A stretch of DNA of 64,000 bases from Desmodesmus armatus (lineage: Eukaryota > Chlorophyta > Chlorophyceae > Sphaeropleales > Scenedesmaceae): NCBI GenBank assembly GCA_007449985.2, contig VIIQ02000581.1:186001-250000 (forward strand). Direction: 5' to 3'. The notes below the pieces were generated by a model that was not told where the DNA came from, did no database searches, and saw only the letters and a list, made by a program, of their open reading frames with translations. Each line of letters begins with the position of its first letter. The first letter of the stretch is position 1. Shown here piece by piece: positions 33,807 through 45,179 of this stretch. Position numbers and translations under genes: made by a program.

Positions 33807-35424
33807 GGTATATGTTGAGTTGTGAGAGCTGACAAAGCTCGTGTGGGTGCGTGTGCTACAACTTGGTGGTCCCTGGCAGGACAGCCACAGCAGCTGACGT
33901 TTGCTTGTCTGCGGCATGTGCGTACGGGCACCGTGATGTGACATCAATCAGAGCCACTCTGATGGTGTCAGCAGAAGCTTGCATGCAGCTTGTTGTTGCG
34001 TTGCTCTCAGCTTTGAGTTGTGATCCGTTTGATTGTGCAGGTTTGGGCGCCACGTAGCTTGTGTTGTGCAGTATGTGTATATTGTTGGGTGCCAGCAGCA
34101 GCTGAGATGCTGCCAGCTGGTGCAGTGCACCCCAAGGGTGCACACTGAGAATTGTCTGCTGAGTGTATTTCTGATGGGTGTACGCCCTGCGAAGCAAGAT
34201 TGGGGTTTGGCAAATGCACTGCAAGTGTGTAAAGTTTGTGAATGAAGTCAACGCTGAGAATCATGCAAAAGCCGTTGGGCTGACAACATACTTTCAAGGG
34301 GGTGGCAGCTGTGGTTGGACTGCAGATGGTGTCAAACTGTTTGGAACCTCCTCACCACTGAGCTGGGGAGCAGGCTGTTGGGCATCAACCTCAATTCAGC
34401 GCATCAGGCCATTGCAAGGGTTTTGGGATAGCTTGGAACATGGAAACAGCAAATGAGCAACGACAACTGGCAAAGAGTGACATTCAAGGCAGATCCGTGA
34501 TGCCAGCAGAAGAACCTGCAATGCTGGGTTCATCCTCTGCTGCTGTCATCAGCCGCCCAACGTTCCTCACTGCATAACAAGTTCATGTGCAAGAAGGTGA
34601 CTTGCTCTTGTCCAAATGCACTGCGGGTGTTGCACCCGGTAGTACCATGTGGCACAGGTTGCGGGCACCTCGTTTGCCGAACAACAACCACAACAGCAGC
34701 TGCGAATGTGATGGTTGGGCCGCGTTTGTATGGGTTTGAACACTCCTCACATGTGATGGGCCCAAAAAACTTGGGGAAAGGGGTGACATACCAAGCAAAT
34801 GGTAAACCCTGAGGGTACAGCCAACAAATGGGCGGCCTGTGACGGCAGATTGTGTTCGGCTCTGCTACTGCTAGGTACGGCAAAAGCCAGCAAAACAATA
34901 GGGCTGCATTGTACAACTGTGTGACACTGTTGACACCAAACACATGCTGCTGTGCTTCACTCAATCTCGGCCCCATCAGAAGTGAGGGCGGCCACACTCC
35001 TTATGAATACAAACACACCTAAATCCTGCCACACCCACTGACACGTGCTGAGGGTACCCGTGAACCCACTGCTGGTCAACATAACTGCTGCTTCTCTGGC
35101 ACCAACACGCTCCAATCCCTATACTACCCTAGTACTATGGTAGGCGCTGATGTATCGCTGTGTCATTGCTGCCTACCTACTGGACACAAAACAATCCAAC
35201 ATGATGACTGTATGCCTCGTCAGTAATGACACGAAGAGCCGCCAGTACTACTTCTGCCGGTCAACACGGCAGATGCAGTTGGTGCGCAAGATGTGCGCAC
35301 CCCTGACCGCAACTTGGCCAGCTGTTCGGAAACTGCTGCTGGTACCCTGAACCCTCGACCCTGACATGCACAAGGGTGTACCCATGGGGTGCTGTCCTGC
35401 CATTGACTCAACAAAGACCCCTCC
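33807..35424. other. Intergenic stretch, no gene seen
   Basis: It lies between a plus-strand gene and a minus-strand gene, so it holds two 3' flanks. TGTAA at 34228-34232 could end the membrane-protein transcript. A minus-strand frame at 34530-34997 has no splice-consistent or family support. Confidence 0.4.
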
Positions 35425-37873
35425 CTATTTCTTGGCGGCCACCCAGCCAGCAGCAAGTGCCTCTTCCTCTGTACAGAAGTACCTCTCGCCCTTGTCATAC
35501 TCAATGACCACCCTCATGTACTGCCCGCTCTTCTCCGTGTGGTAGATCTTCTGCCCCTTGCTGTTGATGTTGCCCTTTATTACTGGCCCGTTGCACTTTG
35601 CCAACACAGCAGGCGGCACTTGCTGGGGCACTTGCGCCACTTTGCTGCTGCCCGCAGCAGCCCCTGCAGCCACCACATCAGCATAGGATGGCTTCCCGCC
35701 ATTTCCTGCACCTATGCTGCTTGTGCTGGGCGGCGCTGCCAATGCCTGCAGAGGCGGGGCCGTGCTGTCCATGCTGCTGAGGCTGGCGTTGAGTGCTGTG
35801 GCCTTCTGCTGCTTGCGCCAGAGGGCTGGCTCCGTGAAGTTGCCTGCCCAGATGCCCTTGTGGCTGCTGTGGGCCTGGTCCTCAATGGGGATGTACTCCT
35901 TGCCATAGGCCCTGCAGGACACAGCCACACCCAACACCACAACAGGGAGAGTGAGCATAAGCAAAGCAAGATGCAACCGACAGTGGTGCATGTGCTGAGC
36001 TTGCTTGTGTTGAAGACCAGACAAACGCGTGCGGGTTGCTGTGTGTGGTTTGCAGTGCCCGGCGTGTGGGCTACTTCCAAGCTGCCCCTCCTTGCAGTGC
36101 ACAGGACCACCCGGGCCCCACCCCCAGCTGGTGTAGAAACAAGGAGGAAGCCCAAGGCCCTAACTGAATGGCTGCATGCGCAGCATGAGGCACCACGCCT
36201 ACTGCAGAGTCACCAGACCCACACCACATGTATGCAACAGCTGGCGGTCAGCACGGCCGTTGCAGTGGCCTCCCCCTGTTCCATATCCAACACTGTTCTG
36301 CAGTCATGCGCATCTAGTGCTGACACTGTAGCCCTCTCACCTATATCTTTTCTTGGGAGAACAGAGGGTGGGGAAGCTCTTGGCTGGCCACAGTACAGAT
36401 AGAACGTGCTTCGCAAACCTTACAATTAGCAGGTGCTTGCTGCCTAGGAGCATGAGATGCTCTCACCAAGAAAGCACGTGGCACACCTTCTAATCCCAGG
36501 AGGAGCCCAGCCCCCTGCAGTCCTCTCACCTGTATGCAACTGCATACCCGTTGCTGACCAGGAAGGTCCCTATGTCCTCAGGCTGCTGGAAGGGCAGGTC
36601 TGGACTGATGCTGCACGCGGCCACGTTGCGGCCGTATTGGTCAAGGTTCTTCACCTGCACACAAAGTTGACGCACACAGCCCCACATGATGTGCATGTGG
36701 TGAAAGCACAAAAGCCAGCACAAATGCGTGTGCTATCAGGCGTACTGACTCAACAGTTGCGCAAGCCTTGATTGTTTCATATGTGTCTGCCAGGCTTCCT
36801 GAAAATAACGCCACAGCCGTCACACAAGCGCACGAGAGCAAGTGTAACCAAACAGCCTAGGACTGGCCTGTGGTTGTATCGGCCAACACTGCACAAAGCC
36901 CCAAACCTGCACAAAGTCCAGAAACTTGCAATAGATGCACGCAGCCCCCTGCTGCTATCATCCCCCCCTCCCTCACCTCACAACGCACAGGCCTGCTGCC
37001 CACCCTCTCCTTCAGAGCCTCCCTCCCTCCCTCCCTCCCTCCCTCCCTCCCTCACCTCACAACGCACAGGCCTGCTGCCCACCCTCTCCTTCAGAGCCTC
37101 CCTCCCTCCCTCCCTCCCTCCCACCTCACTCCCACACTCACTCACTCACTCCCACCTCACTCCCTCCCTCCCTCCTTCTCTCCCTCACCTCACAGCGCAC
37201 AGGCCTGCTGCCCACCCTCTCCTTCAGAGCCTCCAGGCTGACCACCCCACATGCATAAGGGCGCCCGCTGCCGTCGTTGCAGCTCTGTGTCTTTTCAGGA
37301 GCATCAACACCATACAGCCGGATCTTGTTTTGGCCTGCAGACAGTCATGCCAGCACACCAGTTTAGACATGTTGTCAACTACAGGGTTGAGGGGGCAGGC
37401 AGTGTGGTGGATGAATGACGGTCTGCAGCTGTAGGCCATCTGACAGGTGGTGTTTGGCTGGCTGGCAGGGCCAGCCTGGCACAATCCGGGCCAGCCAGTC
37501 GCCTGGGCGGGACGGCGACGCCCCACTGGCATTTGCCGCTGTCAATTCCGTGCAATTTTAGGAAAACGAGCGAGCTCCAGTGCAGGGCAAAAAGGTTCAC
37601 CTGGGCAACCTAGCCCAGCAGTCACTAAGCTGGCCACAAAGACATCCCCCACCTGCCCTCAAGGACAGCACACATGCAGACCCCAGTTGCCATGTTCCCT
37701 GTGACTGCATATCGGTGAAGGACACGTGGGGTACACAACCACATACCTATGTAAAGTGTATCACCGTCCACAACACGTGCAGGGCCCTCAAACACAGTTG
37801 TGTTCGCATATGCAGGAGTGCTGCCAGACAGCAGCAGCAGTCCGGCAGCTACTCCTGCTGCAACTGCATGCAT
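35425..37873 (-). CDS. Staphylococcal-nuclease-like enzyme with C-terminal sunset-type domain and signal peptide
   Basis: Four minus-strand exons with agreeing phases: 37873-37747, 37334-37189, 36654-36530 and 35911-35425, about 294 residues. The start ATG opens a short signal peptide (HAVAAGVAAGLLLLSG, then TPAYA as a likely cleavage site). The SNase fold follows: ARVVDGDTLYIG, KIRLYGVDAPEKTQ and LDQYGRNVA supply the Asp of the DGDT motif, the Arg-Asp-Glu of RLYGVDAPE and the second catalytic Arg, so all residues needed for Ca-dependent phosphodiester cleavage are present. A Cys pair flanks NDGSGRPYA. After a low-complexity linker comes KGNINSKGQKIYHTE to ERYFCTEEEALAAGW, which matches the sunset domain seen mainly in bacterial secreted proteins. 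The likely role is an exported or plastid-targeted nuclease. The end of exon 2, with its donor, is copied twice more in the next intron. Confidence 0.85.
36971..37234. repeat. Triplicated exon end plus 5' splice site with CCCT microsatellite spacers
   Basis: A block of about 50 bp (CCTCACAACGCACAGGCCTG through CTTCAGAGCCTCC) occurs at 36971-37022, 37050-37102 and 37184-37234, separated by CCCT-type microsatellite. The third block is exon 2 of the nuclease gene with its donor; the other two lie in the following intron. All three retain the GAG/GTGAGG donor on the minus strand. Confidence 0.9.
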
Positions 37874-38326
37874 GGGTGCTTCCCAGGTCCTCTCAGCAAC
37901 GCTGAGAGCACGGCATCTGCAATCATGCACACGAACCGAAGGAGCAGTTGAGTTGTGGCTGGTGTAGGGCGGGTGTGACAGAGGGACAGGCTGTCCAAAG
38001 AGTCAGCACAGCAGCCTGCAGAATCCAGCGAATTGCTACAAGAAGATTACCTGAATTCCAGTGCAGCAGGCTTGCAGGCCTTGTAAGTACAGGATCCAAC
38101 CACGGTTGGGCGGGGTGTGGCAGTCTTGCCAGAAACTGCTGTGCTGTGCATGATGCGCCCTGGTGCAAGCATTGTGAACAGTGCTGCTGGACCCAGTTGA
38201 GATAAAGAGGGCAGATTTACAGTTTGATATTGGATGATACGTTGAAATAGGTTGCAACGGGGCCTTCGGTCGTCTAGAAGCAGTTGGAGAACCTCAATAC
38301 CCTTGCTACAGCCCGCTCTTTCACCA
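37874..38326. promoter_or_regulatory. Divergent intergenic region between nuclease and methyltransferase-like genes
   Basis: About 450 bp separate two ATGs pointing away from each other, so a shared promoter is likely. I see no distinct TATA box or other motif that I can defend. Confidence 0.35.
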
Positions 38327-40184
38327 ATGATCCGTAAGTAATGAAGGTGTCTATCTTAAAACTTTACATCTAAGTGCCGGTGTCGAAGCGCAAGCAGAAA
38401 ACGGATAAGAAAGCTGCTGCAACTGTCTGATCTGAACAGCAATACATTACCGACAGCAACATCAAAATCCAATGCAGAGATATTGTGTGCTGCCGTCTAT
38501 CAATGTGACCTGGAGCCCCGGCAAAGGATGTGTGCACAAAACACACAGAAGGCCGCTGCGCACATGTGCTGCTGGGCCAGCGGACCCCCTGGGTAAGCAA
38601 GTGCACATGCAGTAGCCCTTTCAGTCTCAATGCTATTGGCAGTGTCAGCTGTCAAGACCAGGATCTGCTGATGACAGCACCTGCCTGACCGTTTGGTTGT
38701 TTGTTTGTGTGCATTGCGTGCAAGCAGGGAGCTTGCCAGAGCAAGCACTGGAGCAGCCTCAGCAGCCTCAGCAGCAGCAGCAGCAGCAGCCAACACGTCC
38801 AAGAGCAGTGTCACAACCGGAGCAAAAAGGGCCACAGGCTGCACCAGCACAGCAGCCAGGCGACAGCCAGGAACAGCTTTGGTGAGTGATACACTAGCTC
38901 ACTGTAGGTAGCAGTGTCTTTACATCTCAAATGTAGGAGTCCTTGAAGCCCTGCGCCACCTCCGTTATCCTCCTGCTGCACAGTTGGGTGCGGGCCTGCA
39001 TCTGCATGCGACATTGACAGACATGCGTACCTCTAGCTACCCTTGGACAGCATCTCTGCTGGTGACACCACCCTGCTGGTTGGTACCTTGAAGCTGTGTT
39101 GTCCACCCCAAAAGAAAGCTGACTGAGCTGAGTCTGCTGTAGCAATGCTGTCAGCAGCAAACCCCACAGCAAACACACTGTGTGCTGGCAGCACTAGCAC
39201 TACCTGCTATCTGCGTATCACCTGGCTGGTGAAGTGTTCATGACTGTGACCGTGCTCCAACTGCAGATTCTGCATGCTGTCTGCCTTTCTGGACTGCCTG
39301 CCTGCAGGTGGGTTGAGAAGTTCGAAGAGAAGCGCAAGCAGCTGGAACAGCAGCAACAACAACCTACTAGCAGCAGCAGCAGCAGCAGTATCCCTGCGTC
39401 GCCCTCCCCCCACGCTGCGGCCCCAGCAGCAGCAGCAGCTGGACGCAAGGCACAGCCCATACCCTGGCCTCAGGTAGTCCTGCAGCTAGTGCAGCTTGTA
39501 GTGGCTGTGGCAGCACTCATCCTGTGGCCTGCCAGCCTGTACCGCAGCGGGCTGTACAATGCCAAGATCTGGCTGCTGTTTTGGACGTACCTGCTGTTCT
39601 TTGGTGGCGGCTCCGTGTGGCGCCTGCTGCAGTACGGTCCGCTAGCCAGCCGCCAGAAAGATAAGCAGGCAAAGTCCCTAGGGACGCGAGCTGCTTGGGC
39701 CCTGTTTGTGGCTATGATGCCAGTGCTGCACTGGGGGGCGATCGGCAGCTACATCAGAGGCCGAGCAGCAGCTGCAGCAGCAGCAGTTGCTGCTGCCGGA
39801 GGCCAGCAGCTTTCAGCTGTAAGTGGCTTGGCGCTGTATGATCTGATAGGGTTGGTGATGCTGGCAGGAGCAGTGCGGCTGAACTGGGTGGCTGCCAGGC
39901 ACTTAGGCAAGGCTTATGACCGGGTCGTACAGCCAGACGCTCTGGTGACCACAGGTCCCTATCGCTGGGTGCAACATCCAATCTACAGCTCCTACACCCT
40001 GCTGTTTTGTGGGTATGCCATGATGCTGCACAGTGTGGGCTATGCATTGCTGGCTCTGGTGGTGTGTCTGGTGTATTACAGGAGCAGGGTGGCTCTAGAG
40101 GCTGATGTGTTGCGGGGCGCATTTGGGGAGCAGTATGAGCAGTACCAACGGAGGACAAAGCTGTTTGTGCCTGGCATACTGTAA
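38327..40184 (+). CDS. ICMT / phospholipid-methyltransferase-like integral membrane protein
   Basis: Model: micro-exon 38327-38333 (ATGATCC before GTAAGT), exon 38728-38881 and exon 39308-40184, phases agreeing, about 345 residues. The N-terminal third is a Gln/Pro/Ser-rich, poorly conserved stretch. The rest has about five hydrophobic segments (VVLQLVQLVVAVAALILW; IWLLFWTYLLFFGGG; ALFVAMMPVLHWGAI; ALYDLIGLVMLAGAV; YTLLFCGYAMMLHSVGYALL). The C-terminal signature is TGPYRWVQHPIYSSY followed by RVALEADVLRGAFGEQYEQY and RTKLFVP. That is the S-adenosylmethionine-binding core shared by isoprenylcysteine carboxyl methyltransferases, PEMT-type enzymes and NnrU-like proteins. Family membership is clear; the substrate is not, and the long disordered N-terminus argues against equating it with canonical ICMT. 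The first micro-exon is inference from phase. Confidence 0.75.
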
Positions 40185-41783
40185 GCAGCGGTATGAAGGC
40201 GAGCTCTGTTTGTTGATGTCCACGACGTCGTACATGTACGTCCATGTCAACCTTGAGCCTGCACAGTCATCAGCATGGACTGGTCAGTGTGCACTTCACA
40301 TGCCGCTTCTGGATAGTACGTGTCACAAAACACACAACACCAACTGCAACTTATGTTTTGAAAACACAATGGCCTGCTGGCAGCTGCAATAGGACAGCTC
40401 GTCTTGCCGCATTTGCACTTGCACATGCATCAATTAACCACTTCTTTTCGTTGACAGACACGGCAGCTTCAGCCTCTGCGATCTTATTACAACACAGCTG
40501 CAATAGGACAGTACGCCATGTGCTGCCCCAGGTTTGTTGCCGCTATGCCAGCGGTCGATGCATACGCATGGGCACCGCACCTCAAACTGAAAGCGCTGTC
40601 CGGCGCAAAAGTCAGCCAGCATCAACCACCAGGGGGCCACTAGACCTCTCAACCTCTCGGCAACGCACCAGCAGCCAGGTCCAGCCACAAAGCTTGTACA
40701 AGTACATTCTGGCACCAATAGTGCCACCTGCCTAGCATCACACGGCCTCACGGGATGCCACAGTGTATTCCAGATAGCCGAAATGCCTGCACACACTGAT
40801 GCCATTGGGGGGGGGGGGGTACATGCGTCGTACGCTGTGGGCGCAGCTCGCGTGCAGGTTCACACAGGCCACGCGTGCCCTCCCGCTCACACAACGTGAT
40901 AAAATGACGACAGTAGTGTGAGATGATGGCTTTGAACAGCTGCAGAGAAAACCCACTCTGCAGAGACCGAACATGCAACTTATTGAGTCAAGTCTGAATC
41001 AAGCCTCAACTGAGGCGCAACTTCAGGCATGTCACAAGGCACAGGACGAATGTTCCGCCCCATGCCTCCAACCCAGACCTGGCCAGAACCCCTCCAAATT
41101 GAATAAGTCCCTGCACAACCATATGCCCACTTGCCAGCACCATCTGCACCAGGACATGACACACCACAGAACACGTCCGGTACACGTCCATCCCACAATG
41201 CAGGATCTTGGCTCAACTGTTGAAAGAAGACCCTCAAGTACAAAGTGTGCCTCCACACACTCCAGACTTGTGAACCCAGCACAACTTGACCTATGCCAGC
41301 ACCCATTGACAAAACCCCAGTCGCCACCAGGACAAAGACTGTCACGTACAAGGTGCAAGGCCCAGGCCGTCACACATGGTCTAAGCAGATTTGCACGCCG
41401 TGGTCTTCTGGGTTCATGGCCGATTGGCCGTACCACTCTGGCGCTGCATAGGGGCTGCCTGGTTGGTTGAGGGCACACCAGCAGCGCCAGCTGCAAATGC
41501 CTGACAGCTGCTGCTCCCGGGAGCACTGGTCATCTGGCAGGGGGTCCAGTAGCCTGTCGCACACAATCACACAGCAGCAGCAGCAGCAAGTACAAAAGCA
41601 CCAGTACGTCAGTGACACATGGACGACTCCAGCTCAGTGACTAGGTTCCACTGCAACACACAGCAGCAGCAGCAGTACGACAGTTCACTGGGTAGGCCAG
41701 CGAAGCACGGACACTGCTCATTCCAGTGCCGGTACATTGTATTGCGCCAATGGCAGCCAAGATGCCTTGTGGACTAACAAGTA
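40185..41783. other. Intergenic stretch, no gene seen; poly-G run
   Basis: Convergent 3' flanks of the methyltransferase-like and MYND genes. A run of 13 G lies at about 40807-40819, and CAG-type microsatellites lie near 41572-41588 and 41661-41675. I see no coding exon. Confidence 0.45.
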
Positions 41784-44454
41784 TCACCTGTAGCGTGTCC
41801 TGCAGCTAGGGCATAAGCGCTCCTTGTTCCTCGCGTCCTTGTTGAACAGGAAGATAGCCGCCTCCTCAGGGGGCATCACACCTACAATGGTGTCATAGTT
41901 AGGTGGCCGCCGCCCTGGTGGCGGTAGGGGAGGGACGTCTGCATTCACCGTGATCACCTGCACAGGGTCAACAACAGAGATAGGCACATCAACAGAGAAA
42001 GGCACATCAACAAGCCACCAGCATATCGCGTAGCATCCACACCTTGGCAGCTGACAAATCAGCAAATCTCAAGTCCTACCCCTCCCCTCTCCTCCTCTCC
42101 CAACCGCACCTCCTGTCATACATTCCACATGCTCCTGACTGGCAGTATAGTGTGCCATGCTCAGCTGGTCCCCACCTGTTCAGGCTTGAGTACTGCTGCC
42201 TCCAGCAGCCGCTGGGTCTTGTCCGCCTCTGCCTGGCGTGGGTTCTGCTGCGCCTTGCAGTCCTGCTTGTGCCCCGCCCTCCAGTGCGCCTGCACAGCAG
42301 CAGGATAGGAATAAACACAACCAGCCGCAGATGATAAGCTGAAAGGTCAGCTGACCGACACATCAACAACATTACCAGGCTTGGTAGACGTTGTCGCACC
42401 AAGCACTCAAGCATGAGACTAGACACTCAGCAATTGGACGATGCCAACAGGGTGACTGGAACAGAAGAGAAGGATACAAAAAGAGAGCCACAAGCACGTG
42501 CATTGCTCACAGTTTGGCACTCCTTGCTGCAGTAGCGTGCGGTCTTGCACTTCCCACACTTCAGCAGCTGCACCTCCTCATCCCCCTCCACACCACACTC
42601 CCAGCAGTGCGCACCACTCCCTGGCAGGGTGACATGTGTTTGCAAGGCAGCAGAAACAACACATACGCAGCATTAAAAAACATACGCAGCAACACCAGCA
42701 AGTGGTTTTCCAAAGCAGTCGTTTGCAAGTTGCCAGACACACCAGGAACTGCACTCTCCTGGTGGCATCGCAGACCAGCACCCATTTAGTTGTTGTGCCT
42801 AGGCCTCACCGAACCTCCTGTAAACCGATGATCAAATCTGCCCTGAGCTGCCTGGCTCACCTGCCCCTGCCTCCTTGAGCAGTCCCTGCTGCCTCATCTG
42901 CTCCCTGAGCCCCGCCTTGAGGTTGGCAAACACCCTATCGTTGACAGCACCTGGGCCGTCCCCATAGTAGTCCATCAACGTCGTCAGCACATCAAACAGG
43001 AGGTACCTGCGGTACATCAGCAGGGCTTATGTGATATCAATGGAATTGTCCTATTTCATATTTATATATTTAGAATAATACAATATTTAATGTTTAGTGC
43101 CCATCCTAGCCCAGCCTTGCCGGGATCCTTGAGGGGGGTGGGGGGCTTGCATATGGCAGCAGTCCTGCAGGATGGTGAGTCACCACCATCTTGCTGTGAA
43201 AGCGGCGAGTCAGCACGGCAATGCGACAGGGAGTCGAGTGCTGTGACGTTTGGCGGCTATGCGGCTGCAACTGCCACATGACGTGACACCCCATTTGCTC
43301 GCTGCCTGGTGGGGTTGCTGCTATGTTGATGTGCCAGCCAGCTGCGGCAGCCGGCGCCATTGACATCAAACTGCACAGGTGCAGTGCTTCAGGGCAGCTG
43401 TGTTGACGTCCACACATACAGTTGCTGCACAGGGGATGTGGTGGTGTGTCACGACAAATTGCGGCGGCTGCACAGAATGTCTGATAAGACTTGCATTGCA
43501 CTAATTCACTGCACTGTTGCATGCATGCCTTACTCTGCATGAGTCTGCCACAGTATCAACTGTACATTCTGCATGCATGCAATTATTCATGAGGTTTACA
43601 CACAGGCTGGACTGTAGCAATCCCCCCCTCAGCATCTGCATACACAAGCCAATGCAGATGCAGGGATGGTCTCACCATTCCTTCTCTGTGAGGTTCTTGC
43701 CATCTGTGCGCAGTGCATACACGTTGCCAATCACACACCCCACCGATAGGCCTGTGGAGACGCGGGAGGCTGCCACTGTTGCCATCCTGTTGTTCTGAGG
43801 GTTGTTGCCTGTGGGGATCATTTGAGCCTGGACAGCAGCAACACATTGACAGCAGCTGGGTGAATCAGACTTGGCAACACAACATTGGCTTCACACTTGT
43901 GGTGCGATGCTGTGCTGGAGCAGCCACTGCTGTCGCCCTGAGCGTGGTGCTTACAGAAGCGTACAGGAACTTTTGCTGTCTCACCTGCGGTATGCACTTT
44001 TGCCCTGGCGTCTTGCTGACGATGATGACTGGGTAGCCCAGCCGTGCCAGCAGTGGGGAGTCCACCTGCCCTGGGTCTTTCAACAGTGTCTGGTACCTGC
44101 ACAGCGAGGCGGGTTGACGTTGGAGCAAGGGTACATGTGTAAGCATGTGAGGGACCACGCAACTCGACGTGTTATGTTTGCTGGAGCCTTGGGTGTTCAA
44201 CAGCAAGTGGCAACGTACTGGGCCATGCTGATGCTTCTGTCAACAGCCCGCTCTGACAGCGGACTGGAGTTGTGACCTAGCTCCACGATGGTGATACTGT
44301 TGGTTCTTGCATCGGTTGAGGTAGCCATCTGATCGGATGTTGAGCAGCTATCTGCTGCCTGTGTACTGGTTGTCAACAGCAGCAGCAGCAGTAACGGCAG
44401 TGGGTTCAACAGTCTGCTACCGAAGGTGTTTTCAGTAGAGACTGAACCTCGCAT
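41784..44454 (-). CDS. MYND-type zinc-finger protein
   Basis: Seven minus-strand exons with agreeing phases: 44454-44219, 44096-43985, 43827-43676, 43006-42861, 42620-42511, 42289-42176 and 41957-41784, about 347 residues. A second in-frame ATG at 44328 (305 residues) avoids a Leu-rich run encoded by a CTG repeat and may be the true start. The middle (YQTLLKDPGQVDSPLLARLG; VGCVIGNVYALRTDGKNL; YLLFDVLTTLMDYYGDG) is unfamiliar. The MYND finger spans an intron: CWECG, then LLKCGKCKTARYCSKECQT, then AHWRAGHKQDCK, giving all eight zinc ligands. MYND fingers mediate protein-protein contacts, often with proline-rich partners. The C-terminus has a Pro-rich stretch and a CPSC pair near the end. No SET domain is visible, so this is not a SMYD methyltransferase. 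Confidence 0.8.
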
Positions 44455-44926
44455 ACGACACTAGGCACACAAGCGAGAGGAATCAAGGGTAACCACAGCT
44501 GCAGGACGGGAAGAGGAAGTGTTTCGGAAACAAATTTGTGTGATTTCGCTCTTGTGAAGTTGCCAGGACTAAATAATACATAGCAGACATGCCGTGCTGT
44601 GTACGCCGCTTGTTTCCCCTGCTGCCCTGTCGTCTTCCCCATCATCTGGCCTTGGGTTCCCGGTTTGCTCTCTCAGCTCTTTTACATGCCGTTGATCAGA
44701 AACATTTGGTGACCGTGACCCATTGATGGAGAATGCACCGGCACTCCAACCCTCTCACGAAGGTGTGGCAGGGTGGTCTACAAGTAGCCACAGCACACCA
44801 CAGCATGGTGGATGATCCAAGAAGGCCAGTGTCCCCAAAGCAGCCTACATGCGGAATATATGAGGACATTCGGCTCAATAGTTCTGGGTCTGAAAGATCA
44901 TTCCTCCCTCAACCTGTACCTGAACG

Positions 44927-45021
44927 TTCACTATAGTGAAGGATGCACAGCATCCCACACTGTGACAGCCAGCGGTGGCTAGTCAGCATGCTGACTAGCC
45001 GCCGGGTGCTGCGCAGCACCC
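44927..45021. repeat. Cluster of three perfect palindromes
   Basis: TTCACTATAGTGAA at 44927-44940 (14 bp), a 24-bp palindrome centred on GCATGC at 44977-45000, and GGGTGCTGCGCAGCACCC at 45004-45021 (18 bp). Each reads identically on both strands, and the last two are separated by three bases. Confidence 0.9.
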
Positions 45022-45113
45022 TGAGCTTTGCCGATTGGACTTTGGTTGACTTGTGTGCTGGCGCTTGTGCCACCAAGCTTGCCCATCCAGCAGCCTCAAC
45101 CCTGAACCCCCTG

Positions 45114-45118
45114 TTACA
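45114..45118 (-). terminator. TGTAA poly(A) signal of the EF-hand gene
   Basis: Minus-strand TGTAA about 60 nt after the TAG at 45180. The palindrome cluster lies 90-190 nt further downstream. Confidence 0.55.
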
Positions 45119-45179
45119 CACCTTGCATAAACACCCACAGCACAGCACCAACAACACCCCAGGAACATCACAACAGTCA

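Larger units (their letters stand above)
44455..45179. other. Intergenic stretch with poly(A) signal and palindromes
   Basis: It holds the 3' UTR of the minus-strand EF-hand gene and the 5' flank of the MYND gene. Its TGTAA signal and palindrome cluster are listed separately. I see no coding exon. Confidence 0.45.

Noticed and set aside
33275..33931. Minus-strand frame of 218 codons opposite the membrane-protein gene
   Set aside because: Antisense of Ala/Ser/Gln repeats; the plus strand has a start, agreeing splice phases and a transmembrane helix.
34530..34997. Minus-strand frame of 155 codons
   Set aside because: Isolated, without splice-consistent partners, domain or poly(A) context.
36870..37258. 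Plus-strand Pro/Ser/Leu-rich frames over the CCCT repeats
   Set aside because: They are translations of the microsatellite and repeated splice-site blocks of the minus-strand nuclease gene.
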